A stretch of 64,000 bases of DNA from CAZEHO01 sp964511945. GTDB taxonomy: Bacteria > Actinomycetota > Acidimicrobiia > Spongiisociales > UBA11373. Below are positions 7,999 to 15,551 of this stretch, one piece after another. The position numbers and the translations under genes were made by a program. Below the pieces are notes generated by a model. It had not been told where the DNA came from. It did no database searches and saw only the letters and a list, made by a program, of their open reading frames with translations. The stretch is taken from assembly GCA_964511945.1 (NCBI GenBank), contig CAZEHO010000006.1:46350-110349 (forward strand). Direction: 5' to 3'. Position 1 is the first letter of the stretch; each line of letters starts with the position of its first letter.

Positions 7999-9051
7999 AT
8001 GATCACCGGGGGATTGAAGGGCCGGGACTTCATCACTCTGCGCGATTTCACCCGGGCCGAAATCGACACGATGCTCGATGTTGCGCTGCGGCTGAAGGAG
8101 GAGAAGGCGATGCGGTGCGATCACACCGACTTGCTGGCGACCCGCACCCTCCACATGATGTTTTTCAACCCGTCGCTGCGGACCCGGAACAGCTTCGAGG
8201 CCGGGATCTTCGAACTCGGCGGTCACGCCCACTTCCTGGAGCCCGCCGCCACCCGGATCCCGGCGCTGGAGGGGGAGGAGGCGGCCTACGTCACCGAACG
8301 GATCTCGGACGTCGCCCGGGTGCTGTCGCGGATGGGGGACGCCATTGCCATCCGCATCCTCGGAGACGTGATCGGCTGGGAGTACGACAAGGGTCTTCGC
8401 ATCATCCAAGAATTCGCCCGCTGGGCGGAGGTGCCGGTCATCAATATGGAGGAGCACATCTACCACCCCTGCCAGGGGCTGGCCGACATCATGACCCTGC
8501 GGGAGCTGTACGGCCCGGACCTGCGAGGCCACAAGCTGGGGGTGAGCTGGGCCTACTCACCCAGTACCAAGAAACCGGTCGCTCCCCATCACGATTTCAT
8601 GTACTCCGCCAGCCTGTACGGGGCCGACATCGTGTTCGCTCACCCGCCGGAGATGCGAATCGATCGGGATGTCGAAGCCGCCATCGCGGCCAACGCGGAA
8701 CTCAGTGGCGGGTCGTACACCGTGGTCGACTCGATGGAGGAAGCGGCCGCCGACGCCGACGTGCTGTACGCCAAGAACTACGTGGCGCTCGACCTGCTGC
8801 CGCCCGATTCACCGGAGCCGCGCCACGAGGACATGGCGGCGCTGTTTGAGAACTATCGGGACTGGACCGCCGATGAGCGGCGCATGAAGCTGGCCAAGCC
8901 GGACGCTCGATACATGCATTGCCTGCCTTGCGATCGTGGCTACGAAGTCGCCGACGAGGTGCTCGACGGCCCGTGGGGAGTGACCGCATTCGACGAAGCC
9001 GAGAACCGGCTGCACGCCCAGAAGGGGATGATGGCCTGCCTCATCCCATGA
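7999..9051 (+). CDS. Carbamoyltransferase of the ornithine/aspartate superfamily, YgeW-like
   Basis: A 350-residue transcarbamylase. The carbamoyl-phosphate loop is S59-L-R-T-R63, the second phosphate/carbamoyl motif is H156-P-C-Q159, and the product-site motif is H307-C-L-P310. The central segment (GVSWAYSPSTKKP, FAHPPEM, SGGSYTV) matches the YgeW branch rather than classical ArgF. YgeW-type enzymes occur in enterobacterial and gut anaerobe clusters with xanthine dehydrogenases for purine breakdown, and their true acceptor is uncertain. The start is supported by AAGGAG at 7988-7993. It is followed after 22 bases by a ureohydrolase-family gene. A biosynthetic ornithine role is unlikely because no arg genes are nearby. 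Confidence 0.85.
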   Translation: MITGGLKGRDFITLRDFTRAEIDTMLDVALRLKEEKAMRCDHTDLLATRTLHMMFFNPSLRTRNSFEAGIFELGGHAHFLEPAATRIPALEGEEAAYVTERISDVARVLSRMGDAIAIRILGDVIGWEYDKGLRIIQEFARWAEVPVINMEEHIYHPCQGLADIMTLRELYGPDLRGHKLGVSWAYSPSTKKPVAPHHDFMYSASLYGADIVFAHPPEMRIDRDVEAAIAANAELSGGSYTVVDSMEEAAADADVLYAKNYVALDLLPPDSPEPRHEDMAALFENYRDWTADERRMKLAKPDARYMHCLPCDRGYEVADEVLDGPWGVTAFDEAENRLHAQKGMMACLIP

Positions 9052-9073
9052 CCGCGAAGGAGCGGAGACTGCC

Positions 9074-10120
9074 GTGACGTATCCGAATTGGGGAACCATC
9101 AAGGGCGAGTTCTTCGACGACGTCGACGTGCCGATGATCGATGACACGACCCCCACCTTCATGCGGCGCCCTCTCGCACGGACGCCGGAGGATCTGCAGG
9201 GAGCCGACGCGGTCATCATCGGCAGTGCCTACACCGCGGGCACCGGGGACATCCTGTGGGGGGTGCCCCGGTCGGAATGGGCGGCCGCATCCCAGCGGGT
9301 CCGCCAGCAATCCGCCCGCTACCCCTCCGGCTACGTGCAGGATTTCGATCTCGATGTCTTCGAGCATCTCAACGTCGTCGACTACGGCGACGCCGAATTG
9401 ACCACAGATGCCGGGGCTACCGACTTCGACACCGTCATGACCGCCCAGCAGGCCGTCGAAGCCAAGGTCAACGACGTGCTCGATGCCGGCGCCGTGCCGA
9501 TTGTGCTCTCCCAGAACTCGCCTTGTGGGTCGTACGCCATCGCCAAGCCGATTGCCGAACGCACCGCCGGCACCGTCGGCGTCGTCAGCCTCGACACCCA
9601 TTGGGACATCCAACCACTCGACAAGGACACCGGGGATCCGCGGGTGGCCGGGGCCGGCAACTGGAAATCGAAGATGTATGAGAACCACCCCAACATGCCC
9701 GTCCCCAACCTGGTCGAGATCGGGGAGCGGGGCATGATCGAGGACAAGGAGCGTGTCCGAACGTTTCTCGACGCCGGTGCCCACTTCTATCCGATGTGGA
9801 CGGTGCGCCGGATCGGCATCGAAGCCCTGTGCGAGCAACTCGACCCTGCCTACGAAGGCACCAATGCGGTCTACGTCCACTTCGACATGGATGTGCTCGG
9901 TGGAGCCGGCCCGGCCCCGGGGGACCTCCTCGGCATGCTGGCCGAACCGATCGGCATGACCGACTACGAGGTCATCCGGATCGCCCACGAGGTCGGGAAA
10001 CGAGGATTCGCCGGGCTGTCGTTCATCTGCATCTCGCCGGGTTCCGAGGTGGTGTACCGCACGATCGTCTATGTGGTCATGTACCTGCTGGCCGGCAAAG
10101 CCATCGCCGAAGGAGCGTGA
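9074..10120 (+). CDS. Atypical ureohydrolase (arginase/agmatinase superfamily) lacking the first metal-binding His
   Basis: A 348-residue protein with the arginase-fold metal motifs D174-T-H176-W-D178 and D271-M-D273. These hold the Mn pair in arginase, agmatinase and guanidine hydrolases. The usual first motif, GGDHS, aligns with SQNSPCGSY at about residues 146-154 and has no His, so one ligand of the A-site metal is missing. It may bind one metal, use another residue, or catalyse a different C-N cleavage. The start is GTG with AAGGAG and GGAG upstream. It lies between the YgeW-like carbamoyltransferase and a PuuE-like deacetylase, in the same orientation with short gaps. The substrate could be a ureide or guanidino compound, which is inferred from context only. 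Confidence 0.78.
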   Translation: MTYPNWGTIKGEFFDDVDVPMIDDTTPTFMRRPLARTPEDLQGADAVIIGSAYTAGTGDILWGVPRSEWAAASQRVRQQSARYPSGYVQDFDLDVFEHLNVVDYGDAELTTDAGATDFDTVMTAQQAVEAKVNDVLDAGAVPIVLSQNSPCGSYAIAKPIAERTAGTVGVVSLDTHWDIQPLDKDTGDPRVAGAGNWKSKMYENHPNMPVPNLVEIGERGMIEDKERVRTFLDAGAHFYPMWTVRRIGIEALCEQLDPAYEGTNAVYVHFDMDVLGGAGPAPGDLLGMLAEPIGMTDYEVIRIAHEVGKRGFAGLSFICISPGSEVVYRTIVYVVMYLLAGKAIAEGA

Positions 10121-10121
10121 G

Positions 10122-10925
10122 ATGACCGACACGTTTTGGCCGGACGGCATCCGATCGGCTGTCGCGCTCACGTTCGATCTTGACATCGAGACCCCGTTTG
10201 TCGGCGAGGATCCGTCGGTGGTGTCGCGGCCCGGCTTCCTCTCCCAAGCCCACTACGCGCCGAAGGTGGCGGTTCCGCTGATCCTCGAGATGCTCGAGCG
10301 GTTGAAGGTCGCGGCAACGTTCTTCATCCCGGGCAGGTCGGCCGAGGACTTCCCGGACGCTGTTCGGATGATCGCCGATGCCGGGCATGAGGTTGCGGCC
10401 CACGGTTACGCCCACGTGGCACCGTCGGGTCTGAGCCGGGAGGAGGAAGAGGACCACCTGGAGCGCACCCTGCGCGTCCTGCGTGGGCTCGGGGCCGAGG
10501 TCGATGGATACAGGGCGCCGTTCTTTGAGGCGAGCGTCAACACCGTCGACCTGCTGGCGAAGCACGGGCTCCTGTACGCCAGCGGGATGATGGACGACAT
10601 CAGGCCGTACCGGTATCCCGGCACCGAGGTCATCGAACTGCCCTCACAATGGCTGATGGATGACTGGTCGGTGTTCGGTCACGGATCGGACGATGGTCTG
10701 GCACGGATCGTTCCGGCGGTCCAGGTGCGCCAGGTGTGGATCGAGGAGTTCCGAGCGCTGCACCGCCTCGGCGGTCTGATGGTTCTGACCATGCACCCCC
10801 AGGTGATCGGGCGGCCCGCCCGGCTCGAGATGCTCGCGGACCTGATCTCGGAGATGAGGCAGCACGAGGGCGTGTGGATCACCGACTGCCGCACGATCGC
10901 CGAGCATGCTGCAGCCGTGGTGTGA
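10122..10925 (+). CDS. Polysaccharide deacetylase-family hydrolase, PuuE (allantoinase)-like
   Basis: A 267-residue NodB-fold enzyme. The metal site is visible as D19/D21 (LTFDLDIE) and H94/H98 (AAHGYAHVAP), followed by RAPFF, the loop that carries the conserved Arg and Pro. There is no signal peptide, so it is cytoplasmic. This fits the PuuE allantoinase/peptidoglycan-deacetylase-like branch (compare HpPgdA) rather than secreted chitin deacetylases. Its start is one base after the upstream stop (TGAG-ATG), so it is co-transcribed with the ureohydrolase. Together with xanthine dehydrogenase-type and carbamoyltransferase genes this favours allantoin or another cyclic amide as substrate. Confidence 0.83.
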   Translation: MTDTFWPDGIRSAVALTFDLDIETPFVGEDPSVVSRPGFLSQAHYAPKVAVPLILEMLERLKVAATFFIPGRSAEDFPDAVRMIADAGHEVAAHGYAHVAPSGLSREEEEDHLERTLRVLRGLGAEVDGYRAPFFEASVNTVDLLAKHGLLYASGMMDDIRPYRYPGTEVIELPSQWLMDDWSVFGHGSDDGLARIVPAVQVRQVWIEEFRALHRLGGLMVLTMHPQVIGRPARLEMLADLISEMRQHEGVWITDCRTIAEHAAAVV

Positions 10926-10961
10926 TCGGGAGTCGGCCGGACCGCCCCGCGTACTGGCAGG

Positions 10962-11246
10962 ATGATGATTGAGATCAAGGGTGAGGGTGGCGAGTCGATC
11001 CTGTTCGACGGTGCATCGGTGGCCAAGTTCCGCCACAACGGGATGCAGGAGGTCGCCCGCAACCCGGTGAGCACGTACCGGGAAGTGCGGGTCAAGTCGA
11101 AGAAGATGAAGAAGCGTGACGTCGAGCAGCGCTACGACGTACTGCTGGCCTGCTCGGCGATCTTCTCGCTGACCATCCCGGAGTCGGAGAGGCCGAAACT
11201 GGACGAACTCGTCGCCGAGTTGGAGCGTCTCGCGGCAGGCTCGTAA
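10962..11246 (+). CDS. Small conserved-looking protein, possibly PH-like
   Basis: A 94-residue soluble protein that I do not recognise. It opens with short beta-like segments (IEIKGEGGESILFDG, AKFRHNG) and ends with an amphipathic helix (KLDELVAELERLAAG). This could be a split-barrel or PH-like fold similar to DUF4429 domains. Between them is a very basic stretch (KSKKMKKRD) that could bind nucleic acid or membrane. Two adjacent ATG codons (10962, 10965) follow an AGG, and either could start. It lies 36 bases after the deacetylase gene in the same direction and so may belong to that operon. No function is assigned. Confidence 0.6.
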   Translation: MMIEIKGEGGESILFDGASVAKFRHNGMQEVARNPVSTYREVRVKSKKMKKRDVEQRYDVLLACSAIFSLTIPESERPKLDELVAELERLAAGS

Positions 11247-11259
11247 CCGTCGCCGACCT

Positions 11260-11961
11260 TCAGCCGTTCAGCCGGCGCCGCTCGAGTCCCTCGAGGATGA
11301 TGTCGAGCCCGAATTCGAACTCGCTCTGGTCGTCACACCACCCGAGTGTCGTTTCGGGGTCGTCGTGGGTGATGACGGCAAGCATGCCGACCAGGTTGGG
11401 GAACTGAGGCGCCAGGTCCTGCAGCATGGCGGCAATCTGCTCATCGGTCCGGCTGGGATCGTCCGGGGCGAAGAGTTCCTGGTTGAACCCGAGGCCCCTG
11501 CTCCCCAGCGCATGCATCGCGTGGTGGCCGAGGTCGTTGCAGAACCCGCCCTCGATCATGATCCCGAGCAAGGTGTCGTAGTAGCGCAGCAGTGTCGGTG
11601 TCATCACCGTCCTGGTTTCGATCACCGCCGGGGCCCAGGGATGGCGCAGCATGACCTGCCGGGCCGTGAGGATGCGGTGGCGTACCGCCGGCAGCCAGTC
11701 TTTGCCCGCCGGAGCGTCGAAGCCGCCCAACTCGGTCTCGACCTCACCGAGCAAGGTGTCGACGACGCCGTCGAGCAGCGCCTCCTTGTTGGCCACGTGG
11801 TAGTAGAGGGACATGGCCTCGACCCCCAGTTCGTGGGCCAGATTGCGCATCGTGAGGGCGACGATGCCCTGCGAGTCGGCAAGCGTGACCGCCGCCTTGA
11901 GGATGCGCTCCCGGTTCAGCGGGAGCCGCCGTTCTGTGGGGGATTCGGTGTCCGTCACCAT
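11260..11961 (-). CDS. TetR-family repressor with TetR_C_1-type ligand domain (paralogue of 18014-18682)
   Basis: A 233-residue repressor with an N-terminal helix-turn-helix at about residues 17-60. Its recognition region LGVEAMSLYYHVANK is almost the same as in the TetR at 18014. The C-terminal domain (HPWAPAVIETRTVMTP, then DDQSEFEFGLDIILEGLE) is of the tetracycline-repressor C-terminal type. It diverges from a quinone-reductase-like gene across a region packed with TTAC/GTAA half-sites. It most likely represses that gene and itself, and is released by a small lipophilic ligand or electrophile. The ATG at 11961 fits the domain start. Confidence 0.92.
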   Translation of the reverse strand: MVTDTESPTERRLPLNRERILKAAVTLADSQGIVALTMRNLAHELGVEAMSLYYHVANKEALLDGVVDTLLGEVETELGGFDAPAGKDWLPAVRHRILTARQVMLRHPWAPAVIETRTVMTPTLLRYYDTLLGIMIEGGFCNDLGHHAMHALGSRGLGFNQELFAPDDPSRTDEQIAAMLQDLAPQFPNLVGMLAVITHDDPETTLGWCDDQSEFEFGLDIILEGLERRRLNG

Positions 11962-11973
11962 GGGGAATCATCG

Positions 11974-12026
11974 TACCGTACGCGGTAAGGCTTGACAGCC
12001 TTACAACGTATGGTAATCTTACATCG
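11974..12026 (+). promoter_or_regulatory. TetR operators overlapping a promoter for the quinone-reductase-like gene
   Basis: TTGACA (11992-11997), a 16-base spacer and TAATCT (12014-12019) form a promoter. The -35 box is exactly the loop of a perfect inverted repeat, GTAAGGC (11985-11991) and GCCTTAC (11998-12004). A second small inverted repeat, TACCG-TACG-CGGTA, lies at 11974-11987. A third cluster, GTATGGTAATCTTAC, covers the -10. Repressor bound here would block RNA polymerase directly. The layout closely matches the one at 17947-17986 beside the paralogous TetR. Confidence 0.65.
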
Positions 12027-12057
12027 TGCGAACACCAGACGACGACAGGGGATCGGC

Positions 12058-13086
12058 ATGACCATGCAGCCGCTGGCTACAGAGCAGACCACGGGGCCGG
12101 GGGAGCCGCGAACCATGAAGGCCATCACGCAGGACGTCTACGGCCGTCCCGAGGTTCTGGGGTTGCGCGAGGTCGAGGTCCCGGTTCCGAGCGACGACCA
12201 AGTGCTCATCAGGGTGGAAGCTTCGTCCCTGAACATGTTCGACTGGCACATGACCACCGGGACCCCGTACATGACACGGATGGTGGCAGGACTGCGGCGG
12301 CCGAAGCAGCCGGTCCCGGGGGCCGACGTTGCCGGGGTCGTTGAGCTGGTCGGACGGAACGTGACCCGGTTTGCCGTCGGTGACGAGGTGTTCGGCGGAG
12401 TCGGGTGGGGCGCATTCGCCGAATACACCGTCGCCAGCGAGCGGGGGATCACCCACAAACCGGATGGCATCACGTTCGAGCAGGCGGCGGCCACCTCACT
12501 GGCCGGAATGACCGCGCTGCAGGGATTGCGGGATGTCGGAGGACTGGAGGCCGGCCACAGGGTGCTGATCAACGGAGCTTCCGGCGGGGTCGGCACGTTC
12601 GCCGTGCAGATCGCCAAGGCGCTGGGCGCCGAGGTCACCGCCGTGTGCAGCACGACAAAGGTCGAGATGGTCCGTTCGATTGGGGCCGACAAGGTTGTCG
12701 ACTACACCTGGGACGACTACACCGAGAGCGAGCAGGGCTACGACCTGCTACTCGACAACGCCGGCAACCGTCCCTGGCGGCGGACGAAGCGGGTCCTGGC
12801 CCCGGGCGGGATCAACGTGACCATCACCGGGCCGAAACACCGATGGATGGGTCCGGTCCGGAACCTCATCGCTCGCCGGGTGGCGTCCTCGTTCAGCCGC
12901 AAGCGGATGGCCTCGTTCACTGCTGCGATGAAGCAGGCCGACCTCGAGACGTTGGCCGGTTGGTTGGAGGCCGGTGAGATCGAGCCGGTGATCGAGCGGA
13001 CATACCCGCTGGCCGAGGTGCCCGAGGCACTCCGCTATCTGGGAGAGGGGCACGCCCTCGGCAAGGTCGTCATCGAGATCGGGTAG
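12058..13086 (+). CDS. NAD(P)H quinone oxidoreductase-like medium-chain dehydrogenase
   Basis: About 342 residues of the zinc-free medium-chain dehydrogenase/reductase family. The GroES-like half carries PGADVAGVVELVGRNVTRFA. The nucleotide-binding half carries NGASGGVGTFAVQIAKALGA, the AxxGGVG pattern of the quinone-oxidoreductase branch, and no structural-zinc Cys cluster is present. Such enzymes reduce quinones or reactive enals. An ATG at 12115 (MKAITQDVYG) fits the homologous start better, whereas 12058 has a closer AGGGGA site, so the start is uncertain. It diverges from a TetR gene and resembles the reductase at 19235-20212. The operator-embedded promoter suggests induction by its substrate. 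Confidence 0.88.
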   Translation: MTMQPLATEQTTGPGEPRTMKAITQDVYGRPEVLGLREVEVPVPSDDQVLIRVEASSLNMFDWHMTTGTPYMTRMVAGLRRPKQPVPGADVAGVVELVGRNVTRFAVGDEVFGGVGWGAFAEYTVASERGITHKPDGITFEQAAATSLAGMTALQGLRDVGGLEAGHRVLINGASGGVGTFAVQIAKALGAEVTAVCSTTKVEMVRSIGADKVVDYTWDDYTESEQGYDLLLDNAGNRPWRRTKRVLAPGGINVTITGPKHRWMGPVRNLIARRVASSFSRKRMASFTAAMKQADLETLAGWLEAGEIEPVIERTYPLAEVPEALRYLGEGHALGKVVIEIG

Positions 13087-13089
13087 CGG

Positions 13090-13530
13090 TCAGTCGACCA
13101 GGCGGATGAAGGTGTAGACCCCCTCGAGGATTCCGAATGCCGGCCACATGCCCCACACGATCACCCAGTAGTTGAAGGTGTTCTCTCGGAATCCCAGGTC
13201 GCGATCCCAGATGTAGATCCAGATCGCGGTGTACCAGAACGGGACCGATGCCATCAGGGCCAGCAGGAACCCCCAGCGCTGGCCGAGCAGCATGCCGATG
13301 CTGCCGGCGAACTGCAGCGGTGCCCAGAAGAAGGGGTCGGCCCAGGCCGAGCCCTGGTTGAAGGCGAAGTAGGCCTTGGGGTCGGTGGCGTCGGGGCTGC
13401 CCCCGTACACGTTCTCGATCGTCCATTCCGTCCGCGGGCGGAGAGCGGCCACGAACTGCAGGCCGCCGAGCAGTGCCATGAGCACCATGCCGGCGATGGC
13501 GACGATCCAGGTCAAGACGGTGACATCCAT
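13090..13530 (-). CDS. Small membrane protein of unknown function (second of a pair)
   Basis: A 146-residue protein with about four hydrophobic segments: VLTWIVAIAGMVLMALLGGL, FFWAPLQFAGSIGMLLG, LLALMASVPFWYTAIWIYIW and YWVIVWGMWPAFGILEGVYT. I recognise no family. The ATG at 13530 has a GAGGAG site 5 bases upstream, and the upstream gene stops only 10 bases away. The two proteins are therefore probably made together and may form a heteromeric membrane complex. Conserved-looking aromatic and charged residues (ENVYGG, WDRDLGFREN) lie between the helices. The downstream neighbour converges with a 3-base gap. The pair is in the operon orientation of the TetR gene at 14014-14667. Confidence 0.7.
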   Translation of the reverse strand: MDVTVLTWIVAIAGMVLMALLGGLQFVAALRPRTEWTIENVYGGSPDATDPKAYFAFNQGSAWADPFFWAPLQFAGSIGMLLGQRWGFLLALMASVPFWYTAIWIYIWDRDLGFRENTFNYWVIVWGMWPAFGILEGVYTFIRLVD

Positions 13531-13540
13531 GGGGTTCTCC

Positions 13541-13990
13541 TCAGGGGACGAGCATCTGGGAGTTGGTGACGACCAGGGTGAGGACGCCTGTTCCCAGATT
13601 GGCGATGGTCCAGACATTGCGCATCGGGTTCTTGGTGGTCGAGTAGTGGTCACCGGACGCCCGGTGGTTGCGGGTCCAGAACCAGAACTGCAGGGCGTGG
13701 TAGGTGAGGATCGACCCCGGGATCCACGCCCAGGCATAGGCCCACGACGCACCGAGGATCAGTCCAATCCCGGCGATTCCGTAGGTCCAGCCGAGGAGGG
13801 TGTCGGCCACGGCGATGGCGTGCTCGTAGTTCTTGTGCTCGGGCCGCATCCCGGCTTCCTGCAGGCCGAGTCGGGTACCGAGTTCCCAGTTGGCGACCGA
13901 GAGAGCCTGGGCGAGGAAGTGGATGCAGAAGCCGACCAGCAGGACCATCACGCCGGCGACGATGTTTGCGTACGGGAAGACCTGATCCAT
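13541..13990 (-). CDS. Small membrane protein of unknown function (first of a pair)
   Basis: A 149-residue integral membrane protein with about four hydrophobic stretches: ANIVAGVMVLLVGFCIHFLA, LLGWTYGIAGIGLILGASWA, AWAWIPGSILTYHALQFWFW and IANLGTGVLTLVVTNSQML. I do not recognise the family. The ATG at 13990 is preferred over a TTG one codon earlier, and an AAGGAG lies about 11 bases upstream. It lies 23 bases downstream of the TetR gene, so it is probably part of that repressor's operon. Conserved His and Trp residues in the last two helices could carry a cofactor, but that is speculation. Confidence 0.7.
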   Translation of the reverse strand: MDQVFPYANIVAGVMVLLVGFCIHFLAQALSVANWELGTRLGLQEAGMRPEHKNYEHAIAVADTLLGWTYGIAGIGLILGASWAYAWAWIPGSILTYHALQFWFWTRNHRASGDHYSTTKNPMRNVWTIANLGTGVLTLVVTNSQMLVP

Positions 13991-14013
13991 CAAGTGTGCG
14001 CTCCTTCTTCTGG

Positions 14014-14667
14014 TCAGTCCGATCCGGCGAGCGGGAGGCGGGGGAGTGGCGGTCCATCGATCTGCTCCGATCCGCCGCCGGCGGTACCGGCGAGGAGTTC
14101 ATAGAGGCGCAGCGCATTGCCGACCATGCGGCCGCCGACATCCTCTCCGGGCACGGTGCGATCGTTGATGAGGTTGAACGTTTCTCCGTCGAGGTAGGCG
14201 TAGACGATGTCACAGGCGTCGGCCGCCGTGGCCGCGTCGACACCGGGGGTGGCGGCGCCGAAGGCATCGAACAGCCACTGCTTCATGACCGTGACCGTCT
14301 CGAGGATGTCATCGGGGTAATCGGGCCCCAGCGGGTCCGATCCGATGAACCGGTACAACCCCGGGTACTGCTGCGGGTACGTCGCCAGGTTGGTGATCAG
14401 GCGCCGCCGGTACTCCTCGAGCGGCAGCGGACCGTCGAGCCCTCGGGCAAGGTGCCCGCCGTAGTGCTCGAGCACCCGGCGGAAGGCCTGCCACAGCAGA
14501 TGGTCGAAGCTCGGGAAGTAGTTGTAGACGTTGGTGTGGGCGAACCCGGCGCGGCGGGCGACTTCCCGCAGGTTCACACCGAGGGATCCACCCTTCTCCG
14601 TGATCAGCGCAACGGTCTCGTCGACCAGGCGTTCAACCGAGGGAGCCGACCGGGGTGACTTCGCCAC
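14014..14667 (-). CDS. TetR-family transcriptional regulator
   Basis: A 217-residue regulator. The helix-turn-helix occupies about residues 10-55 (LREVARRAGFAHTNVYNYFP). The C-terminal ligand-binding half is long and does not match the other two TetR proteins of the window. The start codon is GTG with GGAGGTGG upstream. A perfect 28-base palindromic operator lies 15 bases before the start, which makes autoregulation very likely. The two membrane-protein genes follow at once and should share this control. The CoA-binding protein gene upstream, in the same orientation, ends 66 bases before the operator. Confidence 0.9.
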   Translation of the reverse strand: MAKSPRSAPSVERLVDETVALITEKGGSLGVNLREVARRAGFAHTNVYNYFPSFDHLLWQAFRRVLEHYGGHLARGLDGPLPLEEYRRRLITNLATYPQQYPGLYRFIGSDPLGPDYPDDILETVTVMKQWLFDAFGAATPGVDAATAADACDIVYAYLDGETFNLINDRTVPGEDVGGRMVGNALRLYELLAGTAGGGSEQIDGPPLPRLPLAGSD

Positions 14668-14681
14668 GCCACCACCTCCGC

Positions 14682-14709
14682 ATTACCAGTGGTCATTACC
14701 ACTGGTAAT
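14682..14709. promoter_or_regulatory. Perfect 28-bp palindromic TetR operator
   Basis: The arms ATTACCAGTGGT (14682-14693) and ACCACTGGTAAT (14698-14709) are exact reverse complements around a 4-base CATT centre. It lies directly upstream of the GTG of the TetR gene (14667). This length and symmetry are typical of a site for a TetR dimer or pair of dimers. It would control the repressor and the downstream membrane-protein pair. Confidence 0.8.
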
Positions 14710-14774
14710 CTAGCGGGCCGGATCACCTCGAGTCGAATCGATCGACCTGCGAGGTTTCCCGCTCGCCGCTTCGC

Positions 14775-15254
14775 TCAGACCGTGCGCGGGATTGCTCTGG
14801 TGAGCTGCATGATCGGCTTGATCAGGTACTTGTGCCCGAAGTCGGCAGTCGGACCGAACATGAGAGGACAGCCGCCGTCGATGACCGTAATCCCGTTGTC
14901 GCGACCGCGGACCGTCGCTTCATCGCAGATACTGCCGGGGCCGGGGCCCTTGTGCATCCAGACGTGACGGATCCCCAGTTCGACACACTCCCGCATGGTG
15001 TCCTCGCCGGCGTCGGGGCGAGTTGCGATGACGACGGCGTCGACACCATCAGGCACGGCACCGAGATTCCGGTATGCCGTGTCGCCCTCGACCTCTTCGG
15101 CGTTCGGGTTGATCGCAAACACCTCGTACCCGCGATCGCGCAGCCGCCGGTACACGATGTTGCCGCCGCGACCGCCGGCCTTGCGTGACACGCCGGTAAC
15201 GGCGATTCGCTTGTTGGACAGGAACGACGCAGCGGCGTCCTTGGTGGATTGCAT
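14775..15254 (-). CDS. CoA-binding domain protein (Rossmann fold)
   Basis: A 159-residue single-domain protein of the CoA_binding_2 family. The N-terminal Rossmann segment reads RIAVTGVSRKAGGRGGNIVY. The middle has the YEVFAINPNAEEVEG and VVIATRPD segments, and the end has HVWMHKGPGPGS and IDGGCPLMFGP. The family binds CoA or nucleotides, and its biochemical role is generally unknown. It is 35% or so similar by eye to the shorter CoA-binding protein at 60726-61154 only in the core motifs. It could be co-regulated with the TetR operon downstream, though the operator lies between them. Confidence 0.85.
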   Translation of the reverse strand: MQSTKDAAASFLSNKRIAVTGVSRKAGGRGGNIVYRRLRDRGYEVFAINPNAEEVEGDTAYRNLGAVPDGVDAVVIATRPDAGEDTMRECVELGIRHVWMHKGPGPGSICDEATVRGRDNGITVIDGGCPLMFGPTADFGHKYLIKPIMQLTRAIPRTV

Positions 15255-15409
15255 GCTTGCTCCGTTGATAACTATCCACCAAGTGTGCGATCCGGCGGGG
15301 GCTCCGGCCAGGGTCCAAAGCCACCCCGACTACGGGCTCCCGATCACCCTTGTGGGGGATGCCCCGATGGCGCCGCCCACGGCGGGAGGGGGCCGGAACT
15401 GATCGGCGG

Positions 15410-15550
15410 CGCGCCGATGAGATCGTCGAAGAGGCAGGGCGGCTGCCGACCGCCGGACAGACCGTCGAGGCCGTTCGGTTGTATCGACGGGCCATCGCCC
15501 TCCATCCGCCGTACGCCCGGCTGCTCGAGCGGCTGCGGGGCGGTCGCCCG
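15410..15550 (+). pseudogene. Possible degenerate TPR fragment in a 297-base gene-free interval
   Basis: The interval 15255-15551 holds no convincing gene. One plus-strand frame contains TVEAVRLYRRAIALHPPYAR, which has the spacing of a tetratricopeptide repeat helix pair. It lacks a plausible start and runs straight into the end of the PAP2 gene on the other strand. It may be the last trace of a deleted TPR protein, or a chance match in GC-rich DNA. Confidence 0.2.
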
Positions 15551-15551
15551 G

